A stretch of DNA of 64,000 bases. Origin: Persicaria tinctoria. Taxonomy: Eukaryota > Streptophyta > Magnoliopsida > Caryophyllales > Polygonaceae. The stretch lies in NCBI GenBank assembly GCA_037127255.1, contig JBANSL010000006.1, positions 86,538,107 to 86,602,106 on the forward strand, read 5' to 3'. Below the pieces are notes generated by a model. That model worked only from the letters and a program-made list of their open reading frames with translations, was not told the origin of the DNA and ran no database searches. Positions within the stretch are counted from its first letter, which is position 1; each line of letters opens with the position of its first letter. Made by a program: the position numbers and the translations under genes. Positions 12,362 through 21,978 of this stretch are shown one piece after another.

Positions 12362-12570
12362 CCCCCCCCCCCCCCCCCACTAGTACAAATTGTAGATGTT
12401 ACTGGACAAATATTTCGGGAGTTTTATAAAACTCATGAAAGACGATTGTCGCTCAGGAGTTTTTATAAACACGCCTGATAAAAGCGTGTTTATTTTTTAA
12501 AAATAATATCCGGCATACTCTCTCAGGGGTTGTTATGGAACACACTAGAAACATCAATCTCTATCGGGGG
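12362..12570 (+). other. C tract followed by a CACTA-like terminus (tentative)
   Basis: About 18 C's (12362-12379) run into CACTAGTACAAATTG, which resembles the terminal inverted repeat of En/Spm (CACTA) transposons. Behind it lie repeated words of the type CTCAGGAGTTTTTATAAA / CTCAGGGGTTGTTATGG, like sub-terminal repeats. No matching far end was found on either side of the LTR element inserted at 12571, so only a truncated end can be proposed. Confidence 0.3.
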
Positions 12571-13162
12571 TGACGAAACCCGTTTTTCGGAATCCCGTGT
12601 CGGCGGGTTATGGGATCAAGTTGGACGCGGGCGAGCTCGGACGATCGGACTTACCTGAGACGCGCGACGAGATTACCGTCGGCGTACCCAAACCTGTTCC
12701 GATTCGAGCTCAAGCCATACGCGGACCACCATCTTCCCAAGGTTCCATCAACGTCGGTTTTTTATCAGCCGAGACTAATCCCGCTTGAAAAGGGGCTCAA
12801 AGCTACGGAATCCGGACTAAGCCGTTGGAGATCCCCATTTCCGACCCTTGATAATGAGGCCTCGACATCTTATTTATAGTGCTAAAGCTCCTTCACGCAA
12901 GCCCACTTGTCGCCAAGTGTCACATGCCTCATGACATGTGGGTGGGGGGCATGGATGCCAAGTGTCATGACTAACATCTTGGAGCCGTGGGCGGTTTATC
13001 ATCCGCGGACGTCTTCAGTCTGTACCTCGATTTGTATTCGCCCATTCTTCATGCTTATAAGGTTCTATTTGTATAGCGGGGAACCTTTATTTTTTTATTA
13101 TATATATTCTTATTTACGCATGACATCGTAAATATTATTATTTATTTTTTGGTGTTTCGTCA
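12571..13162 (-). repeat. 3' LTR of the non-coding element
   Basis: Near-identical to 17177-17768, same length. Begins TGACGAAACCC and ends GTTTCGTCA on +. Confidence 0.9.
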
Positions 13163-13690
13163 CAACTCCTCGGACCTTAGTTAAGATGAGTTTTAGCTAG
13201 GGTTCGATTTAAACGAGACAACATATGTATTCGTACTTTGTCTTCCTTCGGAAGAGTACTTGATATATCAGACTTTTGGTGTAATGTTTTAACTAAGTTT
13301 GTTTGGTCTGGGTTGTACCCAACTTATTAGTGGGTTGCCTACGTATCTCTTAAGAAGACAATCAAGCCTTTCGTAGTTCAATCAGAAAGCCCTCCGCGGA
13401 TGAAAGTTCTGGCGTTGAAGGGTTTTAATTTATACTCATTTAGAGTTCATCTCCGCGAGCTTACCATCTACGAGCAGAAGGCCCTCTGCGAGCATAGCTC
13501 CAGCGTCGAGGGACTTGTCAAATGTGCTCCGAGAGGCTCAAGCTACGGTCGGAGGCCCTCTGCGAGCGATAACTCCAGCGTCGAGTGACTTAGTTTTTAC
13601 TCGTTAAGAGTTTAACTCCGCGAGCTTACCAGCTATGAGCAGGAGGCCCTCCGCGAGCGATAGCTCCAGCGTCGGAGACAGCTCCCGCGT
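13163..13690. other. 3' non-coding part of the internal region
   Basis: No coding frame. It contains GGTTGCCTACGTATC (about 13333), a word I recall as common in the non-coding 3' part of Tat-type elements. Irregular repeats of CTCCGCGAGCTTACC...GAGGCCCTC and AGCTCCAGCGTCG follow (13450-13680), a diverged relative of the array behind it. Confidence 0.45.
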
Positions 13691-13925
13691 CCCGGGATTT
13701 TAATAAAATCATCGACCCGGGAGGCAAGCTCTACGGCCAGATGCCCGACGTGGATCCAACTCCCGCGTCCTGGGACTTAATAAAATCATCGATCCGGGAG
13801 GCAAGCTCTTCGACCGGATGCCCGACGCGGAGCAAGATCACGCGTTATGGGACTTAATAAAATCTCCGATTCGGGAGGCAAGCTTTATGACCGGATGTTG
13901 ATGCTGCCTACGGCCTTGATATATC
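13690..13925. repeat. tandem array A, 77-79-bp unit, about 3 copies
   Basis: Units start at GGGA(C/T)TTAATAAAATC near 13693, 13772 and 13849, each followed by CGGGAGGCAAGCTC and CCGGATGCCCGACG. The last units of array B (16283-16390) have the same form, so A and B derive from one repeat. Confidence 0.75.
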
Positions 13926-15599
13926 TTTTATATGAAACTGTACCAAATAAAAGTATCTGATTATTTTAAATTGAGCTGCGGCTGGCACCGATCAGTCGCG
14001 AATGTCGCCACCTCTTCCTGCCCGCGGATAGGTTCACCTAAATTGGGATTTTGCAGCGGATGAAGAATTGGCGAGTCTACTCGATCGTTGTTGTCCTCTC
14101 GACACGGATGGAATCGTGACTCAAACTGTTGTGAGCTGATGATCCGCGGAGAAAGTCCTATGCTACACTGCGGCGAGCTCTACTTTCAATCTTATGCATC
14201 GGCAAACGGTAGATTTACTAGCACTTCGGGACTGCCGGCGATCGATTTTGAAATTAGCCTAAACCATCCGCGAGAAAATCCCACTGTGCTCCTGATTAAC
14301 TCGAATTGGACCTTCGTTGGCAAGGAACATCATCACCTCATACCGTCTGCGGATAGGTTTCCTTAACTGGGATCTTTTTGCGAACACGATTGACTCCCTT
14401 CTCAGAGAGTTTAATTTCCCACCGTGTTCGCGAATGGCTGTAGCCACCCCCCATCACTGGGCATTATGTGTACGCGTTGGATTACCGAGCCCAAGACAGA
14501 ATTTTGTTCGCGTTTTTTGGTAAGATTACCACATCCCATAGGCAGTGTCTACAAAGCTTATGAACACGCAAAGTTTCACTCTCCAATGTAGTTTATGAGC
14601 CATCAAACTTCAATCTTTTCATGGACGTCTTCCCCGCCTTTCCGTTCGCAATCTCCATCTTTATTTAGGCAAGGTGAAGATCTCTAAAGCAAGCTCTTCA
14701 AGGCGCTAAAAACCATTTCGAAGAGTAGCCTATAAACAGGTCTTATGACAGCAAACACACTGGGATAGGATCGAATTATTCGTTTGCTCAATCCCATTTT
14801 TCATCCTTGAATGAAATAAGTTTTCTGAAAACACTCTCTAAGCTTTTCGAAGTGTTGTCATGCTCCGTATACAAATATACATGTATATGAAAGAAGTTAC
14901 CCATCCTTCTCTTTCTTTTTCTTCTCGCGGTATGTGAGTTGCTTTGTATCCATAGCTCCTGTTAGTATAAGTCTACGACAGTAGTTCTCGAACAAGCAAA
15001 CTCTAAAGCTGCTATTCGACTTTAGCTAACACTTGAAACTCAAATGAGTGCTATTAACGGGTTTATTCAAGTGATCCCCAGATGCGAACTCACATGTATT
15101 CGTATATATTATACATTCTCTAGTAACTTTATGACAACAGGTTGGCATCCGGATTCCAGCTCTTAGTTTATTCAAGCTGAAATTTATATATAACAATTGA
15201 ACCCAATTAAGGCAAAATAGGCAGATAGCAAACAAGAATCTGATAATTGTTTTGGGCCATTGGTGACGTTTATCATAACATAAACAATATAAGAACAACC
15301 TACGGCTGCTGTTTTTGTCTTTCTCCTATGATCAAATGCAGCCCACAGACAAAGATTTGTGACATGTATGACAACTATTTACCACTTCACCCATTCGATG
15401 TGTATAACGGCAACACATTTAAATCAAAAAGCCTTTTTTACCTATGATGACAGTAGCCATACATATATTCATCTCCTTGAATCAAAACCATAATTCTTTG
15501 CATAAATACATATCTATTTATATGTTCATCACCGTAGCCTTGCGGATTTTGCTCAAACTCAATAAATTTTGTAACCTCATCAAAGTAGAATTAGCGGAT
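13926..15599. other. unassigned internal DNA between the two arrays
   Basis: About 1.7 kb with no convincing gene. The longest frames (for example 14088-14366 on +) match nothing I recognise. It separates two arrays of the same repeat, so it may be a later insertion, but no ends or target duplication were found. Confidence 0.4.
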
Positions 15600-16395
15600 A
15601 ATTTATCTCCGAGAATGTAGCTTCGATCGGAGGTCCGACACGAAGCCAAGCTCCAACGCCCTTGGGACTTATCAAAAAATCTCATCTCCGAGAATGTAGC
15701 TTCGATCGGAGGCCCGACGCGGAGCCAAGCCCCAGCGTCCTTGGGACTTATAAAAAAATCTTATCTTCGAAAATAGAGCTTCGATCGGAGGCCCAACGTG
15801 GAGCCAAGCTCTAGCGTCCTTGGGACTTATCAAAAATCTCATCTCCGAGATTGTAGCTTCGATCGGAGGCCCGACGCGGAGCCAAGCTCCAGCGTCCTTG
15901 GGACTTACTAAAAATCTCATCTCCGAGAATGTAGCTTCGATCGGAGGCCCGACGCGGAGCCAAGCTCCAACGTCCTTGGGACTTATAAAAAAATCTCATC
16001 TCCGAGAATGTAGCTTCGATTGGAGGCCCGACGCGGAGCAAGATCACGCATCATGGGACTTAAAAAATCTCATCTCCGAGAATATAGCTTCGATCGGAAG
16101 CCCGACGCGGAGCCAAACTCCAGCGCCCTTGGGACTTATCAAAAATCTCATCTCCGAGAATGTAGCTTCGATCGGAGGCTCGGCGCGGAGCAAGATCATG
16201 TGTCATGGGACTTAACAAAAATTTCATCTCCGAGAATGTGGCTTCGATTGGAGGCCCGACGCAGAGCAAGATCACGCGTCATGGGACTTAATAAAATCTC
16301 ATATCCGGGAGGCAAGCTCCATGACCGGATGCCCGACGCGGAGCAAGATCACGCGTCATGGGACTTGATAAAATCGCCGCGAGCTTAATAAAATC
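15600..16395. repeat. tandem array B, 76-79-bp unit, about 10 copies
   Basis: GGGACTTA marks unit starts near 15664, 15743, 15822, 15900, 15978, 16055, 16131, 16207, 16283 and 16360. The unit carries ATCTCATCTCCGAGAATGT, AGCTTCGATCGGAGGC and CCGACGCGGAGC. Spacing drifts from 79 to 76 bases along the array, and the right-hand units change from CCAAGCTCCAGCG to AAGATCACGCG. Overlapping open frames here are by-products of a period near a multiple of three. Confidence 0.9.
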
Positions 16396-17155
16396 TCCGC
16401 GATTGTACATAAACTAGCATTGCCTTTTATATATGACAGTAGCCCTCGTGCATGGTATACTTGAACACAGACATATAGTTCATACGACAGCCAATTTAAA
16501 CATGATTTTTTTAGGATGGATTCAACCATATATGCCAAATATGAAAATGATTCCAAATTCATGTAGGACTGTTGTAGACACATGTATAAATGACTTTTTA
16601 TGATAGTTATATGTGCAACATATTCTTATATCCTTTATACACCCCCATCAGTAGTGGCACGTACCATTCTTAAAGATACTCGATCATCCTTATTTAAGCA
16701 AGCAAGCAGCTCTCCTTAGTGTTACACCAACATTTTGTATTGGCAAAGCCCTTGACAGTAACTCAGATTGTAGCTAATTCAGCTTATAGATTCTAACCTG
16801 AGATCCATTAGCTTGCATGCAACCACTTACCTCAAAAATTGAAACTCTTAGGGTGAGTTATGACCTTGACTTAAAATAAATCATGAACCCACTTGCATAA
16901 AATCCAAAAATTGCAGAACATCAATTGCAGGGATTGATAGCAATAATCAAGTGAATTGGAAGGTAAACATGTCGGCCAAGTTGTATGCAACACAATTGTA
17001 AAGCAAACGACAAACTGGAAGATACATGTCTCTAACCATATTTCACAAGCTAGGTTCATTTCTAATCAGAAAATCGATAAATAATTTTAACCCGATTCAA
17101 GCTAAAAACATACAGATGTTTTCTTCTTGATCATGAATTACCTCTTAGGGTGAAA
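16396..17155. other. AT-rich 5' internal region of the non-coding element, no gene
   Basis: Between array B and the primer-binding context there is no frame longer than about 75 codons and no recognisable motif. In a Tat-type element this is where gag would begin, so its absence supports the non-autonomous reading. Confidence 0.5.
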
Positions 17156-17176
17156 TCTCCCCACGGACGGCGTCAA
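17156..17176 (-). other. primer-binding context of the non-coding element
   Basis: Read on -, TTGACGCCGTCCGTGGGGAG begins right after the 5' LTR. It closely parallels TTGGCGCCGTTTGTGGGAA (25252) and TTGGTACCGTCTGTGGGAA (55301), which flank the LTRs of the Tat-type elements. Which tRNA it matches was not determined. Confidence 0.5.
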
Positions 17177-17768
17177 TGACGAAACCCGTTTTTCGGAATC
17201 CCGTGTCGGCGGGTTCTAGGATCAAGTTGGATGCGGGCGAGCTCAGACAATCGGGCTTACCTGAGACGCGCGATGAGATTATTGTCGGCGTACCCAAACC
17301 TGTGCCGATCCGAGCTCAAGCCATACACGGACCACCATCCTCCCAAGGTTCCATCAACATCGGTTTTTTATCAGTCGAGACTAATCCCGCTTGAAAAGGG
17401 ACTCAAAGCTACGGAATCCGGACTAAGCCGTTGGAGATCCCCATTTCCGACCCTTGATAATGAGGCCTCGACATCTTATTTATAGTGTTAAAGCTCCTTC
17501 ATGCAAGCCCACTTGTCGCTAAGTGTCACATGCCTCATGACATGTGGGTGGGGGGCATGGATGCCAAGTGTCACGACAAACATCTTGGAGCCGCGGGCGG
17601 TTTATCATCCGCGGACATCTTAAGTCTGTACCTCGATTTGTATTCGCCCATTCTTCATGCTTATAAGGTTCTATTTGTATAGCGGGGAACCTTTATTTTT
17701 TGATTATATATATTCTTATTTACGCATGACATCGTAAATATTATTATTTATTTTTTGGTGTTTCGTCA
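17177..17768 (-). repeat. 5' LTR of the non-coding element
   Basis: Near-identical partner of 12571-13162 with only scattered substitutions, mainly C/T and G/A. This indicates a more recent insertion than the surrounding LINE. Confidence 0.9.
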
Positions 17769-17773
17769 GGGGG

Positions 17774-18650
17774 ATTTTTAGTAAAAGGCCCGAATGCGAA
17801 CCTAAAAACTGTTTATATCCTTTAGCGATTAACTAGTCTTCAATCGATGCTTGAGAGTTGAGGAGGACGATCGACGCTGAAAATCTCAACAATGAACTTT
17901 CAATTGTAGAGGAGGGTCAGGGATTTTGCTGTTTCTCTTCACCCAGGCCAATTACAGAGGGGGGTTAGTCGTTCGTTCACTGTGTTCGCCATCTTCGATC
18001 TCGTCGATCTCGTTGTTCATCCCTTAGTTCGCCTGTTTTTTTATTCGGCTTCGTCGATCAATAAGGCTCCTAGGTTTGTGCTAAACTTCACCCTCTTCAA
18101 TGAATCAGTTGGCCGGCTTGTGCTTCTATATTTGGTAATGTTGTGGTCTCCCACTAATTAGGGTTCGCGGGTCTCGGCCTCTATCAATCTCGCTCTTCGC
18201 AGGTCTCACATATTCGTTGGCCCTTAAAGAGTGATGATGTATTATAGTCATTATGGGGTTTGGTTGGCCCTTAAACATTGTTGTTGTCTTTGCCCTAAAT
18301 CAGTTGGTGATTTTGTGTTCAGCGCTTAATCGAGGTTGGTATATCTTGCTCCATCTTTTCTAGTGCAGTGATGCTGCCTCCAAATTATGGATTTTAGGGT
18401 TTTTGTGGTAGCTTTTGGCGTTGGACTATCAAATTTGGCATCATTTTTCTTATTTTTTGTTCCCATCGAATTTTATAATGCTTCTAAAGCATTCTATGTG
18501 AAGATTTGGACTGTTGAATCTTTGTTTGGTGCACTTATCAATGTTTGTTATGTGATTGTGTTCTTGCTGCACCAAAGTGTTTTATTTAGGCCGCGCTCGA
18601 CATGAGCTTATAGGAGATTGTTGGGGTTTGTTTTTAAAACAACAACCTGA
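17774..18650. other. unassigned sequence upstream of the POLD3 pseudogene
   Basis: Pyrimidine-rich stretches with repeated CTCGTCGATCTCGTTG-like words (about 17995-18060) look like a promoter/5' UTR. A 72-codon hydrophobic frame at 18387-18605 matches nothing I know. It could be the old 5' region of the POLD3 copy, but no POLD3 first exon could be read. Confidence 0.3.
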
Positions 18651-19564
18651 GGGGTGGTGTTTGGCAAAAGGTGGAAGAGGGATTGCTACTTATGGGATGG
18701 AGGTTAATCGAGATTATTTTCCGTCGATAATCCCACCCCCGCCATGGAAGGTTGTCGAGGTTGTCGGGATGAATAATCCCTTTGTGACCAACTTGCCCCT
18801 GCAATAGCTGCTCTACGCTTTCAGCTTGCCCCCGTCATGGAAGCTTGTCCATGTACAATCACGATTCGCAGCGGAGGAGAAAGAGGGAGGACCGACATGA
18901 GATGGTCAGGGCAACAACGAAGGAGAGGGAGGAGGCGGCGGAGGGAGGATAGGGCAAAGGAGGGCAGGTAGATCTTGGAATTGGGGGATGGACTGATTGG
19001 AATTGGAGGTGGAGGAGTCGCCGGAAAGAGAGCTCGGCAAAGGCGGGGGCGGAGACCTGTGCAAATGTCGACCAAAGAGCAGGGGCAAATCTGAAATTTG
19101 GAATGGGGAGGAAGGAGGAAGAGTATCGCTCCTTTCGAGGCATACTCTTTTTCGTTTGAACCCTTTGGCGTGTTTTTGCAGTTTTTTGCCTTCCTTTTGG
19201 CCATCTGTGAGGGCGTTGTTACGCAGAAACTGGACATATTGAGTCCGCCAGTCAGTATCATGGTCCACGAAAGAGAGACTTCTGCTTGATGAGGATTGGC
19301 TTGGCATGTCCGAGACTTTTCTTGCATTGCCTGAGCCTCTCGGGCCAGTAATAGCCAAGACGTTAGAGACATCTGTAGAGTGTTACGTCTAATGTCTGTC
19401 CACATACGTCAAACCTTTACCCACCAAACACCTTACCGGGATTATTTTGTCAAAAAAATCTCAACCACTTCCATCCTCATAACCCACACAATAATCTCAA
19501 TCTCATATAATCCCTTAAAAATAATCTCCTCCCCTTAAAAAATAACCTATTGCCAAGCACGCCC
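18651..19564. mobile_element. MITE-like / non-autonomous DNA element (tentative)
   Basis: The ends are inverted-repeat-like: GGGGTGGTGTTTGGCAAAAG at 18651 against GGGCGTGCTTGGCAATAGG read on - from 19564. Further inwards both sides carry AATCTCAATC/GGGATTAT-like AT-rich words. Such GGGxxTGxTTGGCAA ends are common in plant non-autonomous DNA elements. No clean target duplication was found, so the class is uncertain. Confidence 0.45.
18906..19400 (-). pseudogene. gypsy RNase H-integrase linker fragment (tentative)
   Basis: On - the frame contains SLSFVDHDTDWRTQYVQFLR followed by a lysine-rich helix, resembling the 'DWRxPixxYLxxGxLPxDxxxAxxL' linker between RNase H and integrase of Tat-type gypsy pol. 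A proline/serine-rich tail of no clear origin follows. It sits wholly inside the MITE-like element, so it may have been picked up by it. Confidence 0.4.
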
Positions 19565-20509
19565 TTAGTGCTTCTCTAGTTCTAATCTGCCACAGGGTTT
19601 ACTATATCAAAGATTTAGCTTCTGCCTATTCTATTTTGGCATTGTTTGGGTTAAGTTCCTTGTTTTGAATGATCTTCTCAGTTCTAGTATCATTTGAAGA
19701 TTTCCATGTAGCATAGGTTTAGAGTTTTGATCTTATTGAACAAATTTCTTGATTTCTATGGGATATTGATAACTCAGATTTAGGAGTAAATCAAGTTTTC
19801 TTTTGAAGGGAAGTGATACTTGATATATTATATTGGCTAATTCATATATCTTGATATGAAGTAAATTGTAGTTGGTTTATAACTTGGGTCAAACAATCAT
19901 GTTTGGCTGTCTAAGTATCTTTAAGGGGGTTTAAAGGTTTGAACATTCAAATGTGTACTACTGTCATAGATTATGCATTTAATTGGATGTTCATGCGTGT
20001 TGTAGGTATTTCACTCACCATGGATCTGGTATATCTTATTCATGTGTTTCTCTTAACGGTCATTAAATGAAATTGTTTGATTCATGAAGTGGAAGGTACT
20101 CAAGGAGCATTTCAATGAAATTGACAAATCAGTTGGTGACAATGCTTAATACATCAAAAGGGCGCAGAAGTATCTCTTCTTGAGGTATCTTCTACTCTCA
20201 AATTTCTACGGTTAATCATCAGTCAAGTCTTCTTAGGATTTCTTCAATGCGGATATCTTGTTCTTTGTCTCTTTTAGTTTACTTTCCCTCAATATTTTTG
20301 AACATTTTGCTAGATCTGTTGCCTTCTTTCTTGTTTTTTCCATTTGGTTTGAGGAGCAACTGGTTTATTATGAACCTCAAGTTACTTGTGTTGCTCTAGG
20401 TAGTTGTAGTGACAACAAAGAAATGCACATTTGAGTTGCAATAATGATTGCTTTGTTTATTTTCAAGATTCAATCTTTCCTCTACTTATTTTGATCACCT
20501 CTAATCAGG
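19565..20509 (+). other. intron-like sequence before the POLD3 exons
   Basis: AT/T-rich DNA with no long frame. At about 20086-20185 a short possible exon reads WKVLKEHFNEIDKSVGDNA before a stop, and it is followed by a plausible donor. I do not recognise it as POLD3. Confidence 0.3.
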
Positions 20510-21404
20510 TTTTGTAGAATATCAAACTCCTTTGTTAAGCGTTGTTCTTCAGGAACAGCAAATACCACTCCACAACCAAAAAGAGTTTATGTTGCAAGTA
20601 GTTCTGCAAATAAAGTAAATTCTTTTCCACAACCTCAGCAGAGGAAACCAAAACAATCAAGCTCAAGAGATTTGTCTAGTACAGCCAATGCTGTCAAAAG
20701 GGAAGGTGCTAATGCTAGTGCTCAAGGTGCTGCAAACAAACTATCATATAATACATGAAAATCCAGTCTCCTTGCAAGCAAAAACAAAGGTCAGACTAAT
20801 AAGAGCAGTGCTGGGTCTGGAGGCTTAGCAAACTTCTGGGATCGTGCATCTGCAAAATTAAAATCTTCTGGTGTTCCAGCGAAAGCAAATATTGTTGCTG
20901 AAAACAAGAATGGTTAGTTTTCTGTTGCATGTTAGTTCCCTTGGCAGATCTACCCAGTAGAGTGGATGTTTAAATGATTATATTTAGTTCCTATCTCTTA
21001 TTTTTCTCACCAGTCTTTTAATGGGCTTTCAATGTCTAAACTAGATTGATTATGTTGGCGAGTGCAGATGCTCCAGTTGCTGCAGGTGAAGCTTTAGATG
21101 CTGGGAGCAGTGATGATGAAAGACCAAATGTCAATTTCAAAAGCTTCAAATGATGATGGTGGGAAGAAGAGACGTATGGTTTCTCATGGATGATTCTGAT
21201 GAAGAAGTTGACTACAATGATGCAGTTAACTTAGCATCACCTGATCCTCCTAAAGCAAAGTCAATTTAAAAAGAAGATTGAATCCTTGAATTTGGAGAGT
21301 AATAGTTTGAAACTTGATGACGAAGAAGTGAAGAACCTAAGGTCAAGCAAGATAATTCCCCTGACATGGATTTGTACCACCATGTTGGTGAATCTGCTGA
21401 AGAA
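20510..21404 (+). pseudogene. POLD3: DNA polymerase delta subunit 3 (POLD3) pseudogene
   Basis: Two exons are readable. Exon one (about 20510-20912) gives RISNSFVKRCSSGTANTTPQ, then KNKGQTNKSSAGSGG and LANFWDRASAKLKSSGVPAK, followed by a GT donor. Exon two (from the AG at 21065-21066) gives DAPVAAGEALDAGSSDDERP, a frameshift, DDSDEEVDYNDAVNLASPDPP and EEPKVKQDNSPDMDLYHHVGES. Order and wording match the acidic, low-complexity middle of plant POLD3, the accessory subunit that links polymerase delta to PCNA. A TGA inside exon one and at least two frameshifts break it. Introns are kept, so it is a decayed genomic copy rather than a processed one. The N-terminus and the C-terminal PIP box are missing; gypsy DNA abuts at 21405. 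Confidence 0.7.
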
Positions 21405-21978
21405 GTTCCCCAGTGACTCGATTGCTCCCTACTTGATGGAGTTGAGGTCCAACATGGTTATCTTCCTCGTGCGAGTGCTGCTGAAGTGTGCGACGAACGT
21501 GCCTGATAGCTGTGCGAAATTGCTGATGGAGGATCGGGCCAAATTAGTGAATCATGTTAATGCTACCCCGCTCAGTGTGGACGGAAACGAGCGACAATAC
21601 ATAGCGTCATTGTCCTCGTTCATTCCCATTGCCGTGGTGAATTGGTTGAGATGATTATTGGGATCGATATCTCCTTTATATTTGGCGATGGAGATATCCC
21701 TTCATCTTTTGGGGACGGATGGTTCACGTATTTCCCTGCAAAAAGCGGATGGGAAGGTTGGTTCACCTTTGCGAGTTTGCCCGGGTGTCCTAGGAGAATT
21801 TGAACGCGACGATACATCCCTAGCGTTGAAAACACGACCGATCTTGTTGGCGTTTTCGTCGAGCTCCGAGATGGGATTAAGAGGGCCTCCAGTGGGATTG
21901 GGGAAATGGTTGACCGTTATGGGCACATGACCCTGTTGTTGATAATAGCCACGGGGGTCGTGCTGGACCGGCACTCCG
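21405..21978 (-). pseudogene. gypsy gag core, truncated
   Basis: On - the frames give KYKGDIDPNNHLNQFTTAMG, NDAMYCRSFPSTLSGVALTW and a decayed continuation. This parallels NDAMFCRSFPSTLRRVALMW of the gag at 56035-56547. Frameshifts and truncation at 21405 make it nonfunctional. It continues the gag interrupted at 21979-24800. Confidence 0.7.

Larger units (their letters stand above)
12571..17768 (-). mobile_element. non-coding LTR retroelement with tandem arrays (LARD-like)
   Basis: Two LTRs of equal length (592 bp, 12571-13162 and 17177-17768) bound 4.0 kb of internal DNA. The target duplication is GGGGG (12566-12570 and 17769-17773), exact. LTR ends form an inverted repeat, TGACGAAAC...GTTTCGTCA. 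Read on -, the base after the 5' LTR begins TTGACGCCGTCCGTGGGGA, like the primer-binding contexts at 25252 and 55301, so the element is on -. No gag or pol frame is present. Two arrays of a 76-79-bp unit lie inside. Similar termini and primer context suggest it is a non-autonomous relative mobilised by the Tat-type family present here (inference). Confidence 0.85.

Noticed and set aside
12570..13131. Frames repeated at 12570-13131 and 17176-17682 as a duplicated gene
   Set aside because: They lie in the two 592-bp LTRs; duplication follows from retrotransposition and the frames match no protein.
15672..16388. Overlapping frames on both strands with repeated peptides such as SFDRRP or RRASDRSY
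   Set aside because: They come from the 76-79-bp tandem array; the peptides only mirror the repeat.
15600..16395. CRISPR-like regular repeats
   Set aside because: Units are contiguous with no unique spacers, inside a plant LTR element.
18821..19405. 194-codon frame on - as a gene
   Set aside because: Low-complexity proline/serine-rich reading inside a transposon-like block. Only the overlapping frame with DWRTQYVQFLR has any family resemblance, and that is to a retroelement.
21658..21930. 90-codon frame on +
   Set aside because: Antisense of the gypsy gag core, which is recognisable on -.
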